NCBI GenBank assembly: GCA_034231615.1
Contig: CM067298.1
Span: 56,572,883 to 56,636,882, forward strand
Origin: Meghimatium bilineatum
Lineage: Eukaryota; Mollusca; Gastropoda; Stylommatophora; Philomycidae
Reading direction: 5' to 3'
Length of the DNA: 64,000 nucleotides
Made by a program: the position numbers and the translations under genes
Part shown: one piece after another, positions 27,501 to 32,559 of the stretch
Layout: each line of letters begins with the position of its first letter
Numbering within the stretch: the stretch's first letter is position 1
The notes under the pieces: model-generated
Databases searched by the model: none
Seen by the model: only the letters and a program-made list of their open reading frames with translations
What the model was told of the DNA's origin: nothing

Positions 27501-30500
27501 TAATGTCAACTATGGAAGCCTTTCATGAGGATATCTCACATATCTGGCTTAATGTATCTGGTTCAAAGCCTGCCTGCTACCTTCTAATTTTTTCTATGGC
27601 TCGTCAATGTTTCTTAATTATATTGTTCATTTATACATGTTATCAGATGCAACCTTGTTTCTAATTATGTGTTATTTATGGTTATAAGTAAGCCTAAAAA
27701 GGTAATTTTAGTACTGATGCCTAATGGTGTTCTAGTTTTAAATGTTTGTGGTTCTTGATGAATTTACATACCTATGCAGTGTGTTATCGTCTGTGTGTCA
27801 ATTAACTGACCCATATTCATAGTATTCTGAGAATAACACAGAAGTCTTTACTAAAATTTCATCTTTTTTTAGAAATGCTAATTGGTCAAATATGGAAAAT
27901 GTATTTACTTAAGTTGCGAGGCAAATATATACCAGTTGAATAGATCAGATTCATGCATTTTATGCATTATAATTTAGTTGTAAATAAATGTGATTTTCAA
28001 TGCAATATAGATATCTTTTGTTTTGTGTATTTCAAGTTTGGTTCTGTTATTACTGAGTAATATGCAGAAAAGTTACAATGGACAGTCTTTGGGAGTTCTG
28101 CATTGCAAGATGAGACAACTTCAAGCTGTAGGATATCAGGTTATCACGGTATGTGTAAAACATAGTTTTTGATAGTGTTTAAGATATGTTCCATCCTCTC
28201 ATGGCTCAGCCATACATTCTGAATCTTGTGGATTTATGGATTGAGTCTAAGGTCTTGATTACCAATGTTTCAGAAACCATTTCAGGGCCTCCCTAATAAT
28301 CTTCGTTTTCAAGAGTGTTAATGTTATACACATAGCGTGCCTTGTGACTCAAATGTCAGCTATGGAAGCCTTTCATAGATGACCATAAACACATTTGTGA
28401 GTTTTATAGAGTAAAATTATTAGAATATGCTCAAACTTTATTGGAACTGAGAGAAATATTATAAAATAATAATAACCTTTTTTGACCGACCATCTAACCT
28501 GGTAAGACAGTGAATTTTTCCTATTCTAATCGAATGTCTTATTCAGTTAAACATGAAAAAGCAACAAATTCTGTGACTTTTTGTTGCACCTTGTTAACCA
28601 AATCTTGTACCATATTTTTCTTGGACTAAACTGGGAGTAGAGAAGCAGGAATTATCAAGTATGATCTCTTCATCACAGGTTGACTGCAATGAGCCTTCAC
28701 CATCATCTATCTCTTGTCTTGGTGGTGCACTCTAATAGACATATCTGTCCATCTCATGATACTTTCCTCCTAATTGTATCTCTGCCTTCCTCTTGATAAA
28801 TGCCCTTTAAATTTAATTTCAAATTAGCTCTTAATTATATTGAAGCATAAAATCAAAATTAATTGGAAAGATATATTCTCAGTGAAAATTAAGGCAAGCA
28901 AATGATGTTGGCTTCCAAAGTAGTTGGTTAGAATGTTCAATATCTGCTGAGGGGGAATATGTATCTTTAGGGAATGTTATCTTTTTGAATTTCGGCTGCG
29001 ATTTATGGTATTCAGTAAAATCATGGTACTAATAGAACTAGGAACATTACAGGGTTGAATGAAGAGTATGTTAAACTGGCGTGTCATATGAACCACAAGC
29101 AGGTCTGCATTGGCCAGAGACATGTTCATACATTCTTTGATGTCACTGGTTCATCGTCCTCTTAGTCTTCCTCTTCTCTTACCTGGAATTCTGCTCTCCA
29201 GAATCAGCCTTTCACTACCATCATGTCTCATTAAGTGTCCAAAATACTGTAGCTTTCTTCTTATGAGCGTGTTTAGAAGCCACTCTTCATTTAGTTTCAG
29301 TAATTTCAGTGTTCTTTTTCTCTGCCCATGTCATTCATAGTATCTCTCTTTATCACTTCCTTTCAAATGAATTTATTCTTATGAATTTTGTCGTGTCAAA
29401 GATCATGTGTTGCATCCATATATTGCCATTGGGAAAACACATGATCTTAAAGGGGTTATTTTTGTGTTGTTATTACTACTTTGCCACAGCTTTCTCATTT
29501 GTGTTAATGTAAGTGTTGCAATTACAAGTCTTATCCAAATCTCAACTGAGCAATGTCCAGAACTGTTTATATTTGCTCCCAGATATTCAAATTTGTTTAC
29601 ACATTCTAGTTCTATATTGTCTATTTTGATTATCGGTTTGATCTTTGTATTGTCTGTTGTCATAATTTTTATATTCTGTGCATTATGTAAATGTTACGAA
29701 AGTAAGTATGGGTGTGTTATAAAAATAATAATACAACTACCGGTAATAATGGTACAACTGAAATAGAACTAACTGATAATAAAGAATTAGGACAATATAA
29801 ATAAATGTTGCGATATAACACCTTAGTTAGAAACAATAATAATACTATAATAATAATGTGTCATGTAATGCATTTTTTCCAGAACATTGTCTTCTCAATG
29901 AACTACCTGAACTTCTCTCTGATTTGGGCCATGTGGCTTGCATCTTCTAGCGATGTATTCATGTTATCTTTAATGTCATCGGTCCATCTTCTCCCTCCAT
30001 ATTTTGTCTTTCTAAACAGTCATATCGCTTTATATGTCCAAACAGGTGTAGTTTTCTTTTTTGCTATTGTGTTTAATAGCCAACACTTTGCCACCTCAAT
30101 GTTTATAATATCTGAGTATCTCCTTTTTTTTCCTGCCATGAGATTCTAAGTATCATTCTATAGAATTTAATCTCAAAGGCATTGATCTTCTTTGTCGCTG
30201 TTTTACTTATAGTCCATGCTTCACAGCCATATGTTGAAACTGGAAAAATAAATGTTCTCTTAGCATTAGCAGCCAAGAGAATACAATTCATTTTATCCAT
30301 TGAAAATAATGATAGATGAGAAATTGAAGTATGCAGAGAAAGCATTATTGTAGCATACATTGAAAATAAAACTGTCAAAATCCCACAGGACAGATGACTA
30401 CTTAAATGAACACTATAGGTTATTTCTCAATTATTGTTAATAAATTTTTTTAAAATAGTCTCACTTTTAAACTGTTACCTCTGGAGGATCTATATATATT

Positions 30501-30749
30501 TGTATTTTATGTGTGGTGATCGAGCTATGGTAAATCAATGATTCTCAAATTTTATTTTCATATTACTTGATGTGATGCTTGTTTCTTGACACAAATTTTT
30601 CTTCTGGTTTCTTTTGGCAGATTGATGCAGATGAAACATCATTGTATTCTTTCTTAGACATGAAAACAATACAGAATTTACTGCTTCGCCACATATCTTC
30701 TGCTTTAGGAACTGATGTGAGCAAGGACCTGCAATCTAAATACAATTGA
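182..30749 (+). CDS. FAST kinase domain-containing (FASTKD) family protein, whole gene, 7 exons
   Basis: Seven exons (182-540, 8544-9494, 19190-19287, 22599-22758, 26351-26462, 28037-28148, 30621-30749) with GT donors and AG acceptors join in perfect phase into 629 codons plus a stop, counting from the ATG at 213. Helical-repeat sequence fills residues ~110-426. The stretch containing SIECPNYSGFRLTQ (~446-459) matches the FAST_1/FAST_2 region. The C-terminus (~550-629) is a RAP domain with LGVLHCKMRQLQAVGYQVIT. Known family members are mitochondrial matrix proteins that stabilise or process mitochondrial mRNAs, with RAP as the RNA-binding, nuclease-like module. The N-terminus has a basic stretch ending HREYSRV, which could be a presequence (inference). 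Length is normal for the family (about 550-850). The paralogue (FASTKD1-5, TBRG4) cannot be fixed by eye. Exon 1 begins with an acceptor, so an upstream exon outside the window is expected and the start at 213 is provisional. Confidence 0.88.
541..1074. other. Intron 1 start, no gene seen
   Basis: Intronic sequence. A 58-codon open stretch on the + strand (669-842, from the stop at 666) looks protein-like (Asn/Glu-rich), but it lacks usable splice sites in frame and resembles no family I know. Confidence 0.5.
1075..1310 (-). repeat. SINE copy, family S3, 5'-truncated
   Basis: On the minus strand this matches the body of the SINE at 10800-11060: both share a block ending in GGGACAAAGTACATAT (GGGACTGAGTACATAT in the other) followed by a TACAATGAAGT segment. 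The tRNA-like head is missing here. No target-site duplication was identified. Confidence 0.6.
1311..2006. other. Intronic, nothing recognised
   Basis: AT-rich intron sequence without open frame, repeat unit or element ends that I can identify. It ends at the target site of the LINE insertion at 2018. Confidence 0.5.
2018..3721 (+). CDS. LINE A reverse transcriptase, C-terminal two-thirds, intact frame
   Basis: The frame is open from 2018 through the stop at 3719-3721. Counting from the in-frame TTG at 2039, RT block A (FVDLTKAFD) lies at residues ~126-134, block B (GVKQGCVLAPTLFSLLF) at ~184-200 and the catalytic YADD at ~248-251. The thumb motif FTYLGSTLS follows, and then a conserved tail containing RWAGHLVRM. 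The last 25 residues form a C2H2-like finger (CQFC...SHLKTH). The endonuclease is absent because the copy is 5'-truncated, so it cannot move autonomously. The tail structure recalls invertebrate RTE/CR1-type elements; I do not assign a clade. There is no host start codon or promoter, so it is transposon sequence, not a host gene. Confidence 0.9.
   Translation, partial: LNDKAPGLDALPAEIYKNGGPLLIKKLTDIFDIFWNSGTLPQDLKDASIVHLYKGKGTKQSCDNHRGISLLSIAGKILARVILNRLNNSLLNELLPESQCGFRAGRGTVDMIFSARQIQEKSQEQHSELLATFVDLTKAFDTVNREGLWKVLTKFGCPPKLVTVIRQFHDGMMASVICDGGVSLAFPVTNGVKQGCVLAPTLFSLLFTAMLTETHHSNETAGIMINYRLDGGLFNLRRLKANTKTKSSTVRELLYADDCALYADCVVNMQSTIDRFSKACNNFGLTINTKKTEVMHQATSNSQHTATSIIVNQEKLQVVDNFTYLGSTLSRDVNIDVEINNRLAKASAVFGRLRNNVWDRRGIRTTTKLQVYHAAVIPTLLYACEMWTVYARHARKLNHFHLTCLRKLLNIHWWDKVPDYEVLEKSTSISIHTILMKAQARWAGHLVRMENSRLPKQIYYGELKAGFRKAGGQKKRFKDTLKSSLKHLNIDVGAWESLAQDRTSWRYSIRTGALTAEEFRQETARQKWTRRKEKTSQPHTDTFYCCQFCKRTFCARIGLASHLKTHY
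2018..3810 (+). mobile_element. 5'-truncated non-LTR retrotransposon (LINE A) with 11-bp target-site duplication
   Basis: The insert is bounded by identical ATCTAAAAAGT copies at 2007-2017 and 3811-3821. It begins abruptly inside the RT fingers region (LNDKAPGLD), which is the usual outcome of incomplete target-primed reverse transcription. It ends in an AT-rich 3' UTR, the block GGACGAAC and an (ATC)n tail that merges with the duplication. Insertion is in the sense orientation of the host FASTKD intron 1. The undamaged frame and perfect duplication indicate a recent event. Degenerate copies of the same family lie at 32560-33115, 40370-41640 and 48410-48570. Confidence 0.93.
3822..4417. other. 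Intronic, nothing recognised
   Basis: No long frame, tandem unit or known element end could be identified here. It lies between the LINE A insertion and a TTAA-bounded MITE end. Confidence 0.5.
4422..4760 (+). mobile_element. piggyBac-like MITE, incomplete copy
   Basis: It starts CCTTTAGC directly after TTAA (4418-4421), like the element at 33842-34535. The two share CTCCCTGCC, a T-rich segment, AGATATTTAAATAATATTTG, and the block ending in a TGTGTGTGAT run. Similarity fades after about 4650 and no right-hand inverted end was found, so the copy is broken or has a diverged right half. Confidence 0.55.
5150..5345. promoter_or_regulatory. Promoter-like GC-richer patch with two CCAAT boxes and a YY1-type site
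   Basis: In otherwise AT-rich intron this patch has frequent CpGs, an NF-Y type ACCAATCAG at ~5196, an inverted CCAAT (CATTGG) at ~5234 and CGCCATTTTG at ~5270, the reverse complement of a YY1 core. A GT dinucleotide after GGTGCAG (5312) could act as a donor for a noncoding first exon. It may be an alternative FASTKD promoter or a promoter for an unseen transcript. Origin from a transposon promoter is not excluded. Confidence 0.35.
5346..6599. other. Intronic, nothing recognised
   Basis: A 109-codon + frame at 5539-5868 has no recognisable motif and a composition like noncoding DNA. No other feature was identified. Confidence 0.5.
6600..6840. repeat. Two SINE S1 fragments in opposite orientation
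   Basis: 6600-6715 (+) carries the S1 3' region (AATCTAGTAGG...AGAGAGATC...GAGAGTTT). 6716-6840 (-) carries the S1 middle region (TGTAAACCATGATGCAATGC and a diverged GGACTGCATC block). The head-to-head arrangement suggests two insertions or an inversion. Confidence 0.5.
6880..8130 (-). mobile_element. LINE C relic, RNase H end, split by a nested insertion
   Basis: Minus-strand translation of 6880-7370 gives decayed RNase H and C-terminal segments: an SHCGVSGNERTDKLAKEGEE-like piece, then the cysteine-rich end. 7855-8130 gives the upstream part. These align with the LINE at 12952-16995. A + strand LINE piece (7381-7844) interrupts it between 10-bp duplications. Stops are numerous, so it is a pseudogene. 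Confidence 0.65.
7381..7844 (+). mobile_element. LINE E 3' fragment nested in LINE C, 10-bp TSD
   Basis: ATTGTTTAGG occurs at 7371-7380 and again at 7845-7854, flanking a 464-bp piece. It encodes the RT C-terminal tail on 7390-7833 (TYGCESWTINKLE, FGHFMRQ, RGRQREKILDSL). It ends in GATAATAATGATG, the 3' tail. Relics of the same lineage lie at 11365-11695 and 60430-60700. The insertion is strongly 5'-truncated. Confidence 0.8.
8131..8543. other. End of intron 1
   Basis: No element recognised. A short direct repeat, TTTAAAATTAAGAA, occurs at ~8367 and ~8457. The pyrimidine-rich tract before the AG at 8542-8543 is the acceptor of FASTKD exon 2. Confidence 0.6.
8544..9494 (+). CDS. FASTKD exon 2 (large exon with helical repeats)
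   Basis: The acceptor is TTTATTTAG|AT and the donor TTTTAG|GTGAGT. The exon enters in phase 1 and leaves in phase 1, encoding residues ~110-426 without a stop. It contains amphipathic helical repeats with alternating hydrophobic patterns (for example LMLMKMFRFSHY and ELLVGLAYLNIYPHDFL), typical of the FASTKD region before FAST_1. The strong donor and in-phase joins on both sides make it the best supported exon. Confidence 0.92.
9590..9880 (-). mobile_element. LINE G 3' relic
   Basis: The minus strand encodes KKTMDTIKDNMNTSLENASH followed by an RT-tail-like end. It is near-identical in layout to 29875-30240. Frames are broken. It lies about 100 bp after FASTKD exon 2. Confidence 0.55.
9930..10215 (+). 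mobile_element. piggyBac-like MITE, third partial copy, with poly-C tract
   Basis: It shares with 4422-4760 and 33842-34535 the order: C-rich tract then a GGATTATTTT-like block, T-rich run, AGAGATTTAAA, TAAAGAATAAAAT, a GTAAGTTTTG block and TATGTGAGAAGGTGGTAAAG. A C(17) run lies at ~9962-9978. Neither terminal TTAA end is preserved clearly. Confidence 0.5.
10230..10799. other. Intronic, nothing recognised
   Basis: AT-rich intron sequence without identifiable frame or element. Confidence 0.5.
10800..11060 (+). repeat. tRNA-derived SINE, family S3
   Basis: The head TAGTGTAGTGGTTAAGATG matches a pol III A box and AGGTTTAAATCTTG a B box, about 45 bp apart. An unrelated body of about 180 bp follows. 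The minus-strand copy at 1075-1310 shares the body, confirming a dispersed family. The tRNA of origin is not assigned. No TSD was found. Confidence 0.7.
11365..11695 (-). mobile_element. LINE E 3' relic
   Basis: The minus strand reads KIPWTAKKMNADVL, a diverged RQVKVSRACAEKN stretch and a GKETGRQRERLL segment, matching the tail of the element at 7381-7844 in order. Frames are broken by indels. Confidence 0.7.
12040..12320 (-). mobile_element. LINE 3' relic of a separate lineage
   Basis: The minus ORF (12282-12040) contains GGKAKGRPRKRWIENI, the basic motif near the C-terminus of many non-LTR RT proteins, preceded by a WFGHPMKMK-like remnant. No 5' RT domain remains. Its protein differs from lineages A-G in this window. 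Confidence 0.6.
12570..12793 (+). repeat. Minisatellite, 56 bp x 4
   Basis: Four consecutive units start GTGCATTGTTATGTGTTTAG and end GGGGGAATATTATTCAT, with only a few substitutions between copies. The array lies in FASTKD intron 2, 148 bp before the left TSD of the 4 kb LINE. Confidence 0.95.
12980..14131 (-). CDS. LINE C RNase H domain and C-terminal cysteine motif, open frame
   Basis: A 383-codon frame. RNase H residues are complete: Asp138 in VYTDGSA, Glu178 in SAEVQALN, Asp204 in FLTDAMSV, and His241/Asp251 in SHCGIPGNEEADRLAKDG. The domain degrades RNA in the RNA:DNA hybrid during second-strand synthesis. Residues ~315-340 hold a CPCG...HILQDC motif, probably zinc-binding. Upstream residues 1-120 are the RT-RNase H linker, in the same frame as the RT and separated only by a stop near 14207. 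It is part of the transposon, not a host gene. Confidence 0.85.
   Translation of the reverse strand: MKTFPLNEMEKITGITPLSYRRDTKTMVHAEKYKSMPEHPMRARHSDLASGRLKRSSFIHRSKKLNRKYKEELPDITKEISPTLFPVPWEQYPNLTIRTTINNYHTMIELNNLQKKTIVCNMIEDMYPKEAWIQVYTDGSATRAVKNGGAGVYIKYPEKENESTCSPTGIFCSNYSAEVQALNMAAEIIKNTKSQCQQVVFLTDAMSVLHALDSDKLPDLKKAMREVSIQRRVILQWIPSHCGIPGNEEADRLAKDGATQEQTDQEIAYQEKKTLIKAIRKVDKRKDNYHYLDRAEQVIIFCLRTGHNILNSHLNRLRLVPSPLCPCGQAAQTTEHILQDCSTLNQLREEHWPTEMDIHRKIYGSTEELSNTAAFIRKAGLAV
14207..15638 (-). pseudogene. LINE C reverse transcriptase domain, broken frame
   Basis: Minus-strand pieces contain KDRKSPGPDGVTNEMI and SYRPISLTSC (15347-15036), WIDLQKASDKVW (15011-14715), GSVLSPTLFLVFINYI and MYADDLVVW (14718-14536), then EPVYLGTTLDKRLTW and RPVLEYGSTA (14599-14207). 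These are RT blocks 0 to 7 in order with the catalytic YADD present. Two in-frame stops (a probable Trp codon in each case) and two frameshifts prevent expression of a single polyprotein. Confidence 0.85.
15639..16598 (-). pseudogene. LINE C apurinic-type endonuclease domain
   Basis: 319 codons from the ATG at 16598, and the frame probably begins further upstream. It has the endonuclease signatures in order: WNAEGVRNKK near the N-terminus, CIQETHL, AVGDFNSHSQSWG and GGSDHRPIII, which hold the catalytic Glu, Asp/Asn and Asp-His. It nicks target DNA to prime reverse transcription. The frame ends prematurely at 15639. A one-base change in the T7 run at 15658-15664 would restore continuity with the RT, so the stop reflects an indel. 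Confidence 0.85.
17007..17629. other. Intronic, nothing recognised
   Basis: Contains a poly-C run at ~17117-17127. No gene or element was identified. Confidence 0.5.
17630..18035 (+). repeat. Diverged tandem duplication, about 200 bp x 2
   Basis: Two adjacent copies start AATAAATAGAA and TATGGCCGAT (~17636 and ~17838), pass through GCATCTTCCAG and end TATAATGGTTTTAACTT (~17812 and ~18009). Indels separate the copies. No coding potential. Confidence 0.75.
18475..18612 (+). repeat. SINE S1, 3' half
   Basis: Reads TCTGGACTACATCCTGCTGG, then AGTAGGACCATGGTCCTGCT, then GTTTGAGAATGAACACTGAA and a GAAGAAGA tail. This body recurs at 44343, 54290, 54720 and 55503. The head is missing. Confidence 0.75.
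18882..19125 (+). repeat. Minisatellite, 27 bp x 9, next to a 3' splice site
   Basis: Nine units of GATAACTGCTTCATACTGTG plus GRTAAAA, nearly identical. The unit is a multiple of three, which makes an artefactual minus-strand frame of 9-residue repeats. The array ends 64 bp before the acceptor of FASTKD exon 3 (19190). Confidence 0.95.
19190..19287 (+). CDS. FASTKD exon 3 (FAST domain)
   Basis: The acceptor is ATTTGCAG|GT and the donor ACACAG|GTAACC. A 98-nt exon, phase 1 in and phase 0 out, encoding residues ~427-459 with LPPDREKFFQLLFLDHSL then IECPNYSGFRL. The LLFLDHS...ECPNYSG pattern is the conserved junction of FAST_1 and FAST_2 domains in this family. The frame joins both neighbours without a stop. 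Confidence 0.9.
19394..19611 (+). mobile_element. LINE H 3' fragment with (TAAC)n tail, probable 8-bp TSD
   Basis: Encodes KRKRGRPKETLRRTITREH and a WKSMTSALCAIFG-like end, typical of an RT protein C-terminus, then TAACTAACTAAC. TATTAGTA occurs at 19386-19393 and 19612-19619. A related relic is at 35690-36000. Confidence 0.7.
20200..20430 (+). repeat. Unclassified dispersed repeat
   Basis: Shares CCATCTCCAGAGAACTCTTC and flanking sequence (AAAAAGCACA/AAAAAGCC before, GCAAGG after) with 23580-23715. There is no reading frame or end structure to classify it. Confidence 0.5.
20485..20690 (-). repeat. SINE S1 copy
   Basis: The minus strand carries the S1 middle and 3' region: the GCCGAAGATGGATGTGTTGG block, AATGGAAATTC, then CAGGAGTTTGAGAATGAAGG and a GAAGAAG tail at the left end. 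Confidence 0.7.
20691..21544. other. Intronic, nothing recognised
   Basis: A minus frame overlapping 21212-21655 is partly LINE tail and partly noncoding. No independent feature was supported. Confidence 0.45.
21548..22545 (-). mobile_element. RTE-like LINE B, 5'-truncated, inverted relative to the copy at 22900
   Basis: The minus strand encodes GKDIGLIRNIYWEQTA, GVRQGCILSPSLFNIY (RT block B), a damaged active-site region, QYQYLGHIVTNDGRCETE, SETWTLNKQ and FEMWVYRRIGRTSWKEK. It ends at a GGAGACGGCACTTGATGATG tail. The tail is at the left (~21548). The frame 22209-21556 is intact for 217 codons, but the YADD region is lost. A possible short TSD (CCAAAT) is not convincing. The right end lies about 55 bp before FASTKD exon 4. 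Confidence 0.85.
22599..22758 (+). CDS. FASTKD exon 4 (FAST_2 domain)
   Basis: The acceptor is TTTCTCATGGCCAAG|GC, a weaker pyrimidine tract than the others, and the donor is CTTCAG|GTGAGC. A 160-nt exon, phase 0 in and phase 1 out, residues ~460-512. It contains KSVKPALTALENILGPDYVQ, which fits the helical FAST_2 part (LxxALxxLLG pattern). It is framed by two opposed LINE B copies. Confidence 0.88.
22900..23398 (+). mobile_element. RTE-like LINE B 3' fragment, exact 11-bp TSD
   Basis: ATTAACACAAG occurs at 22889-22899 and 23399-23409. The 499-bp insert encodes AKCTFNDMRKIVTSKQITK, a MYGSEIWTL segment and the RT tail with several frameshifts. It ends AAGTGCTTGATGATGATG. It is about 90% similar by eye to the reverse complement of 21552-22064. 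Confidence 0.93.
23580..23715 (+). repeat. Unclassified dispersed repeat, second copy
   Basis: Matches 20280-20360: AAAGCACATAAGAATTCCAT, then CCAGAGAACTCTTCTACC and GCCGCAAGG. The element type is unknown. Confidence 0.5.
23785..25530 (-). mobile_element. LINE C relic (RT thumb to RNase H), 5'-truncated
   Basis: The minus strand reads LFLVFINDIGENLS and HADDFAAWSV (the active site changed from YADD) near 25430, RT-thumb and linker sequence over 25290-24600, RNase H fragments around 24500-24240, and a CPCGSRTQTLEHILQDCP end near 23900. The order matches 15000-12980. Stops and indels are frequent. Confidence 0.75.
25531..25999. other. Intronic, nothing firmly recognised
   Basis: Contains TTTTGGTCGAAACATC near 25797, a motif often found in invertebrate SINE or MITE ends. 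No boundaries could be set. Confidence 0.35.
26000..26285 (+). repeat. SINE S1 copy
   Basis: Aligns with 55580-55820: AAAGAATAGCAACACTTTTA, GTTAGCTGTCCCATCTCATT, AAGCCATGCTGAAATTAGC, GCAGATATTGCAGT and TGCTAATCTGCAGGAGTTAG. A short GAAGCAGATGAAG-like end precedes FASTKD exon 5 by about 65 bp. Confidence 0.75.
26351..26462 (+). CDS. FASTKD exon 5
   Basis: The acceptor is ACTCTCTCAG|AC and the donor AAAAGA|GTAAGT. 112 nt, phase 1 in and phase 2 out, residues ~513-549: DIVLAYDMDKQVFVKPVELP then a Ser/Thr/Lys-rich linker. This is the segment between FAST_2 and RAP, where family members usually have an acidic 'DxVL..D....P..LP' stretch. Confidence 0.85.
26780..27255 (+). mobile_element. LINE D relic: RNase H tail
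   Basis: The frame 26839-27144 contains IIWIYCPDHAGVRENDRTD, an RNase H block (W.PGHAGVRGNE.AD) with substitutions, and EMGVSRGEGKK. Shifted frames continue with NQHLTRTQS and WEYPTC. The same sequence order occurs at 42483-41988 and 58911-58478, so it is the 3' end of one LINE family. Confidence 0.7.
27256..28036. other. Rest of intron 5
   Basis: No gene seen. A sequence around AGCCTTTCAT (~27517, ACTATGGAAGCCTTTCATGA) recurs at ~28358, an unclassified dispersed repeat. Confidence 0.4.
28037..28148 (+). CDS. FASTKD exon 6 (RAP domain, first part)
   Basis: The acceptor is TATTTCAAG|TT and the donor ATCACG|GTATGT. 112 nt, phase 2 in and phase 0 out, residues 550-587. It encodes a VLLLLSNMQKSYNG strand and LGVLHCKMRQLQAVGYQVIT, the RAP signature (hydrophobic strand, then LG....KxRxLxxxGYxV). 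A nearer AG at 28067 was rejected because its phase breaks the RAP frame. The exon is too short and phase-split to appear as a long ORF. Confidence 0.88.
28676..28815 (-). mobile_element. LINE B 3' relic
   Basis: TCTCTTGTCTTGGTGGTGCA and TTGTATCTCTGCCTTCCTCT match 62560-62640 and 21600-21690, the last coding part of LINE B in minus orientation. The (GAT)n tail is degraded. Confidence 0.7.
29095..29690 (-). mobile_element. LINE F relic (RT thumb to tail)
   Basis: The minus strand encodes NKFEYLGANINSSGHCSVEI and LTQMRKLWQ, then after a broken GCNTW region a KLQYFGHLMRH-like segment and a GKRRRGRPRRRWTSDI-like tail. It aligns with 44225-45080 and 59930-59370. No catalytic motif remains. Confidence 0.75.
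29875..30378 (-). mobile_element. LINE G relic
   Basis: The minus strand reads RTFIFPVSTYGCEAWTISK, NAFEIKFYRMILRISWQEK and, after breaks, RWTDDIKDNMNTSLEDASHM with a terminal WKKCIT. The 3' tail (left) is ATAAT-rich. The 3' part matches 9590-9880. Confidence 0.7.
30621..30749 (+). CDS. FASTKD exon 7 (RAP end and stop)
   Basis: The acceptor TTTCTTTTGGCAG|AT is strong. The frame enters in phase 0 and runs 42 codons (TSLYSFLDMKTIQNLLLRHI in the middle) to TGA at 30747-30749. It completes the RAP domain, where the family usually has an acidic-aromatic turn followed by a helix ending the protein. The family's EW pair after the strand is replaced by DADE. Total protein length becomes 629. Confidence 0.88.
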   Translation: MDADETSLYSFLDMKTIQNLLLRHISSALGTDVSKDLQSKYN

Positions 30750-30834
30750 TGATAGAACAAGCTAGTTTAATATTCAGCAAGAATAAGGGTACATTGATTT
30801 ATAACAGAAAGCTCATTCTCATGACTTGCATAAT

Positions 30835-30910
30835 GCTGGAAATCTAGTAGAACCTGCTGTAAGAGATCCAGTGGGAGTTTGAGAGTGGATGCTTAAGAAA
30901 GAAAGAATGA
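30835..30910 (+). repeat. SINE S1 3' fragment in FASTKD 3' flank
   Basis: AATCTAGTAGAACCTGCTGT, AGAGATCCAGTGGGAGTTTG and a degraded GAAAGAAAGAA tail match the S1 3' end. Confidence 0.65.
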
Positions 30911-31826
30911 TTTGTACTTAGTATAATTACTGAGACAATGTGGAAGATTGATTAACTCTTAAAATATTTGAAGTGGCTGCTTCCAGTCCTCCTCCAATTT
31001 TTCAAACACCACCTTACAGGTTCTTTCCATGGCAATGTCTCAGAAGCTGAACACAAATCCAGCCAAAATCCAATACACCCTTAATTTAAAGCTAGAAGTG
31101 AAAGACACTTTGGTATATGTTGATTTGAAATTAAGCACAGATGTATTGCTAGATGCTCATGATTCTATATAAACATGATGTAAAATGTCAAAAGCACCAC
31201 TACAAAACTAGATACAATACCATAACACTTTAATAATAAGTAAAATTTTGCACTTCAAATATCTCTGGGGCTTCAGAAAGTGAAACAGTTGTCACAACAC
31301 AGAAAGTTTCAAGGCTCTCTCATGCAAAATTGATTTTATGCAGTTTTTTTAAGATGACGATAGCGATGTATACAATTGTGTGTGCACCCTCAGTAGTAGG
31401 GATAAGTACGCTCTGGATTGCTGGTTAGCAAAGTATCAGGTACATTTGACGTTATCTGCGCAAGTAATAAACAAGAAAGACAAAGGAAATTATGCAAAAA
31501 TGTACAGTTCGTGTTAGCTCCCATATGAGATGCCAAGGCTGGTATCAGAAAATACTGAGTCAAAATTCATGAGAAAAGACGGAGAAACTCAAATACCACA
31601 TTCATTGCAGAGACTATTTTAGATATATGTTGATAAAAGAACAAGATCCGATAATGATAGGGCACAGTAGGAAGACATAGTAAAATGTCTTTATTAGCAG
31701 TGTTCAGGTTAAATAGAGAAATCTGTTTTATTATACAAGTTATAAATATAATTTTTATACCTAATATTATATTGCCAATGTTATGACTGAATATCATAAG
31801 AGCAAGCTTGTTACAAACAAAATAAA
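30911..31826. other. FASTKD 3' flank, nothing recognised
   Basis: AT-rich. The proximal part is probably 3' UTR. No open frame or repeat was identified. Confidence 0.45.
31466..31471 (+). terminator. Candidate FASTKD polyadenylation signal
   Basis: The first AATAAA after the FASTKD stop, 717 bp downstream. No transcript evidence is available; another lies at ~31820. Confidence 0.3.
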
Positions 31827-31839
31827 TTGCCTAAGAAGA

Positions 31840-32475
31840 GCAGCAACTTCACCATCTGCTCCAAGAGATTGAGCACATGTGGATCTGTTCCGTACTTGAC
31901 CAACCACATCCGCCCAAAAAATATGGCCCGGTCAAGACTTTCAGCCTGTGTACTCAAGTCACTGAGAACAGACCAATCGAAACAAGGACTATTACAACAT
32001 CAACGAACATCCAGCACAAGTATTAAAGTATCCTCAGGAACACAAACACAGAACATGCATATTCGTACACAAGGACCTAAAGGCCGTCTTGTAAACATAA
32101 ATAACATAGAGACAGAACAATGTTGGTTCAAATATCTTATACAAGTAAATTCAAGTAGAAAGCATGAGGATAAATGAAAATAATTCTACCAGCTGGCGGG
32201 AATTGAAACCAGGTCTGTTCTAGCAGCACGCATATTTTTTTTGGGATGTGGTTTTTTACGTCAAGTATGAAAAACCTGTTTACTTGTATTGCAAAGCGAT
32301 TCGGTGCTTCTAGAACAGACCTGGTTTCAATTCCCGTTAGCTGTAAGAATTATTTTCATTTATCCTCATGCTTCCTACTTGAATTTACTTCTGAAGTTAT
32401 ACCCTGTTTTGAAATACAAATACACATATGAAATACGTGATTTTCAATACTGTATATTTTTGTGCATATCATATT
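31840..32475 (+). mobile_element. Composite foldback element, copy 1
   Basis: An ~85-bp arm at 32146-32232 (AAGTAGAAAGCATGAGGATA...CAGGTCTGTTCTAGCAGC) recurs inverted at 32308-32395 (TTCTAGAACAGACCTGGTTT...ATCCTCATGCTTCCTACTT). The right arm includes a B-box-like GGTTTCAATTCCCG. The left block 31840-32145 contains the reverse complement of a related tRNA-like head (GTACTTGACCAACCACATCC). The same modules, reordered, occur at 41000-41449. Confidence 0.7.
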
Positions 32476-32559
32476 ATAGACATTAAAGTTCTATATTACT
32501 TGATTAAAAATTTATGTAAAAACAAACAATGAAATTGTTTAGTCATCTCTTGATTGGAT

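Noticed and set aside
28068-28148. AG at 28067 as the acceptor of FASTKD exon 6
   Set aside because: It would put the exon out of the RAP frame; the AG at 28036 gives the correct phase and a hydrophobic strand.
31827-32177. 116-codon + frame as a Ser/Thr-rich protein
   Set aside because: The same DNA is a module of the composite foldback element and is inverted at 41 kb without keeping a frame.
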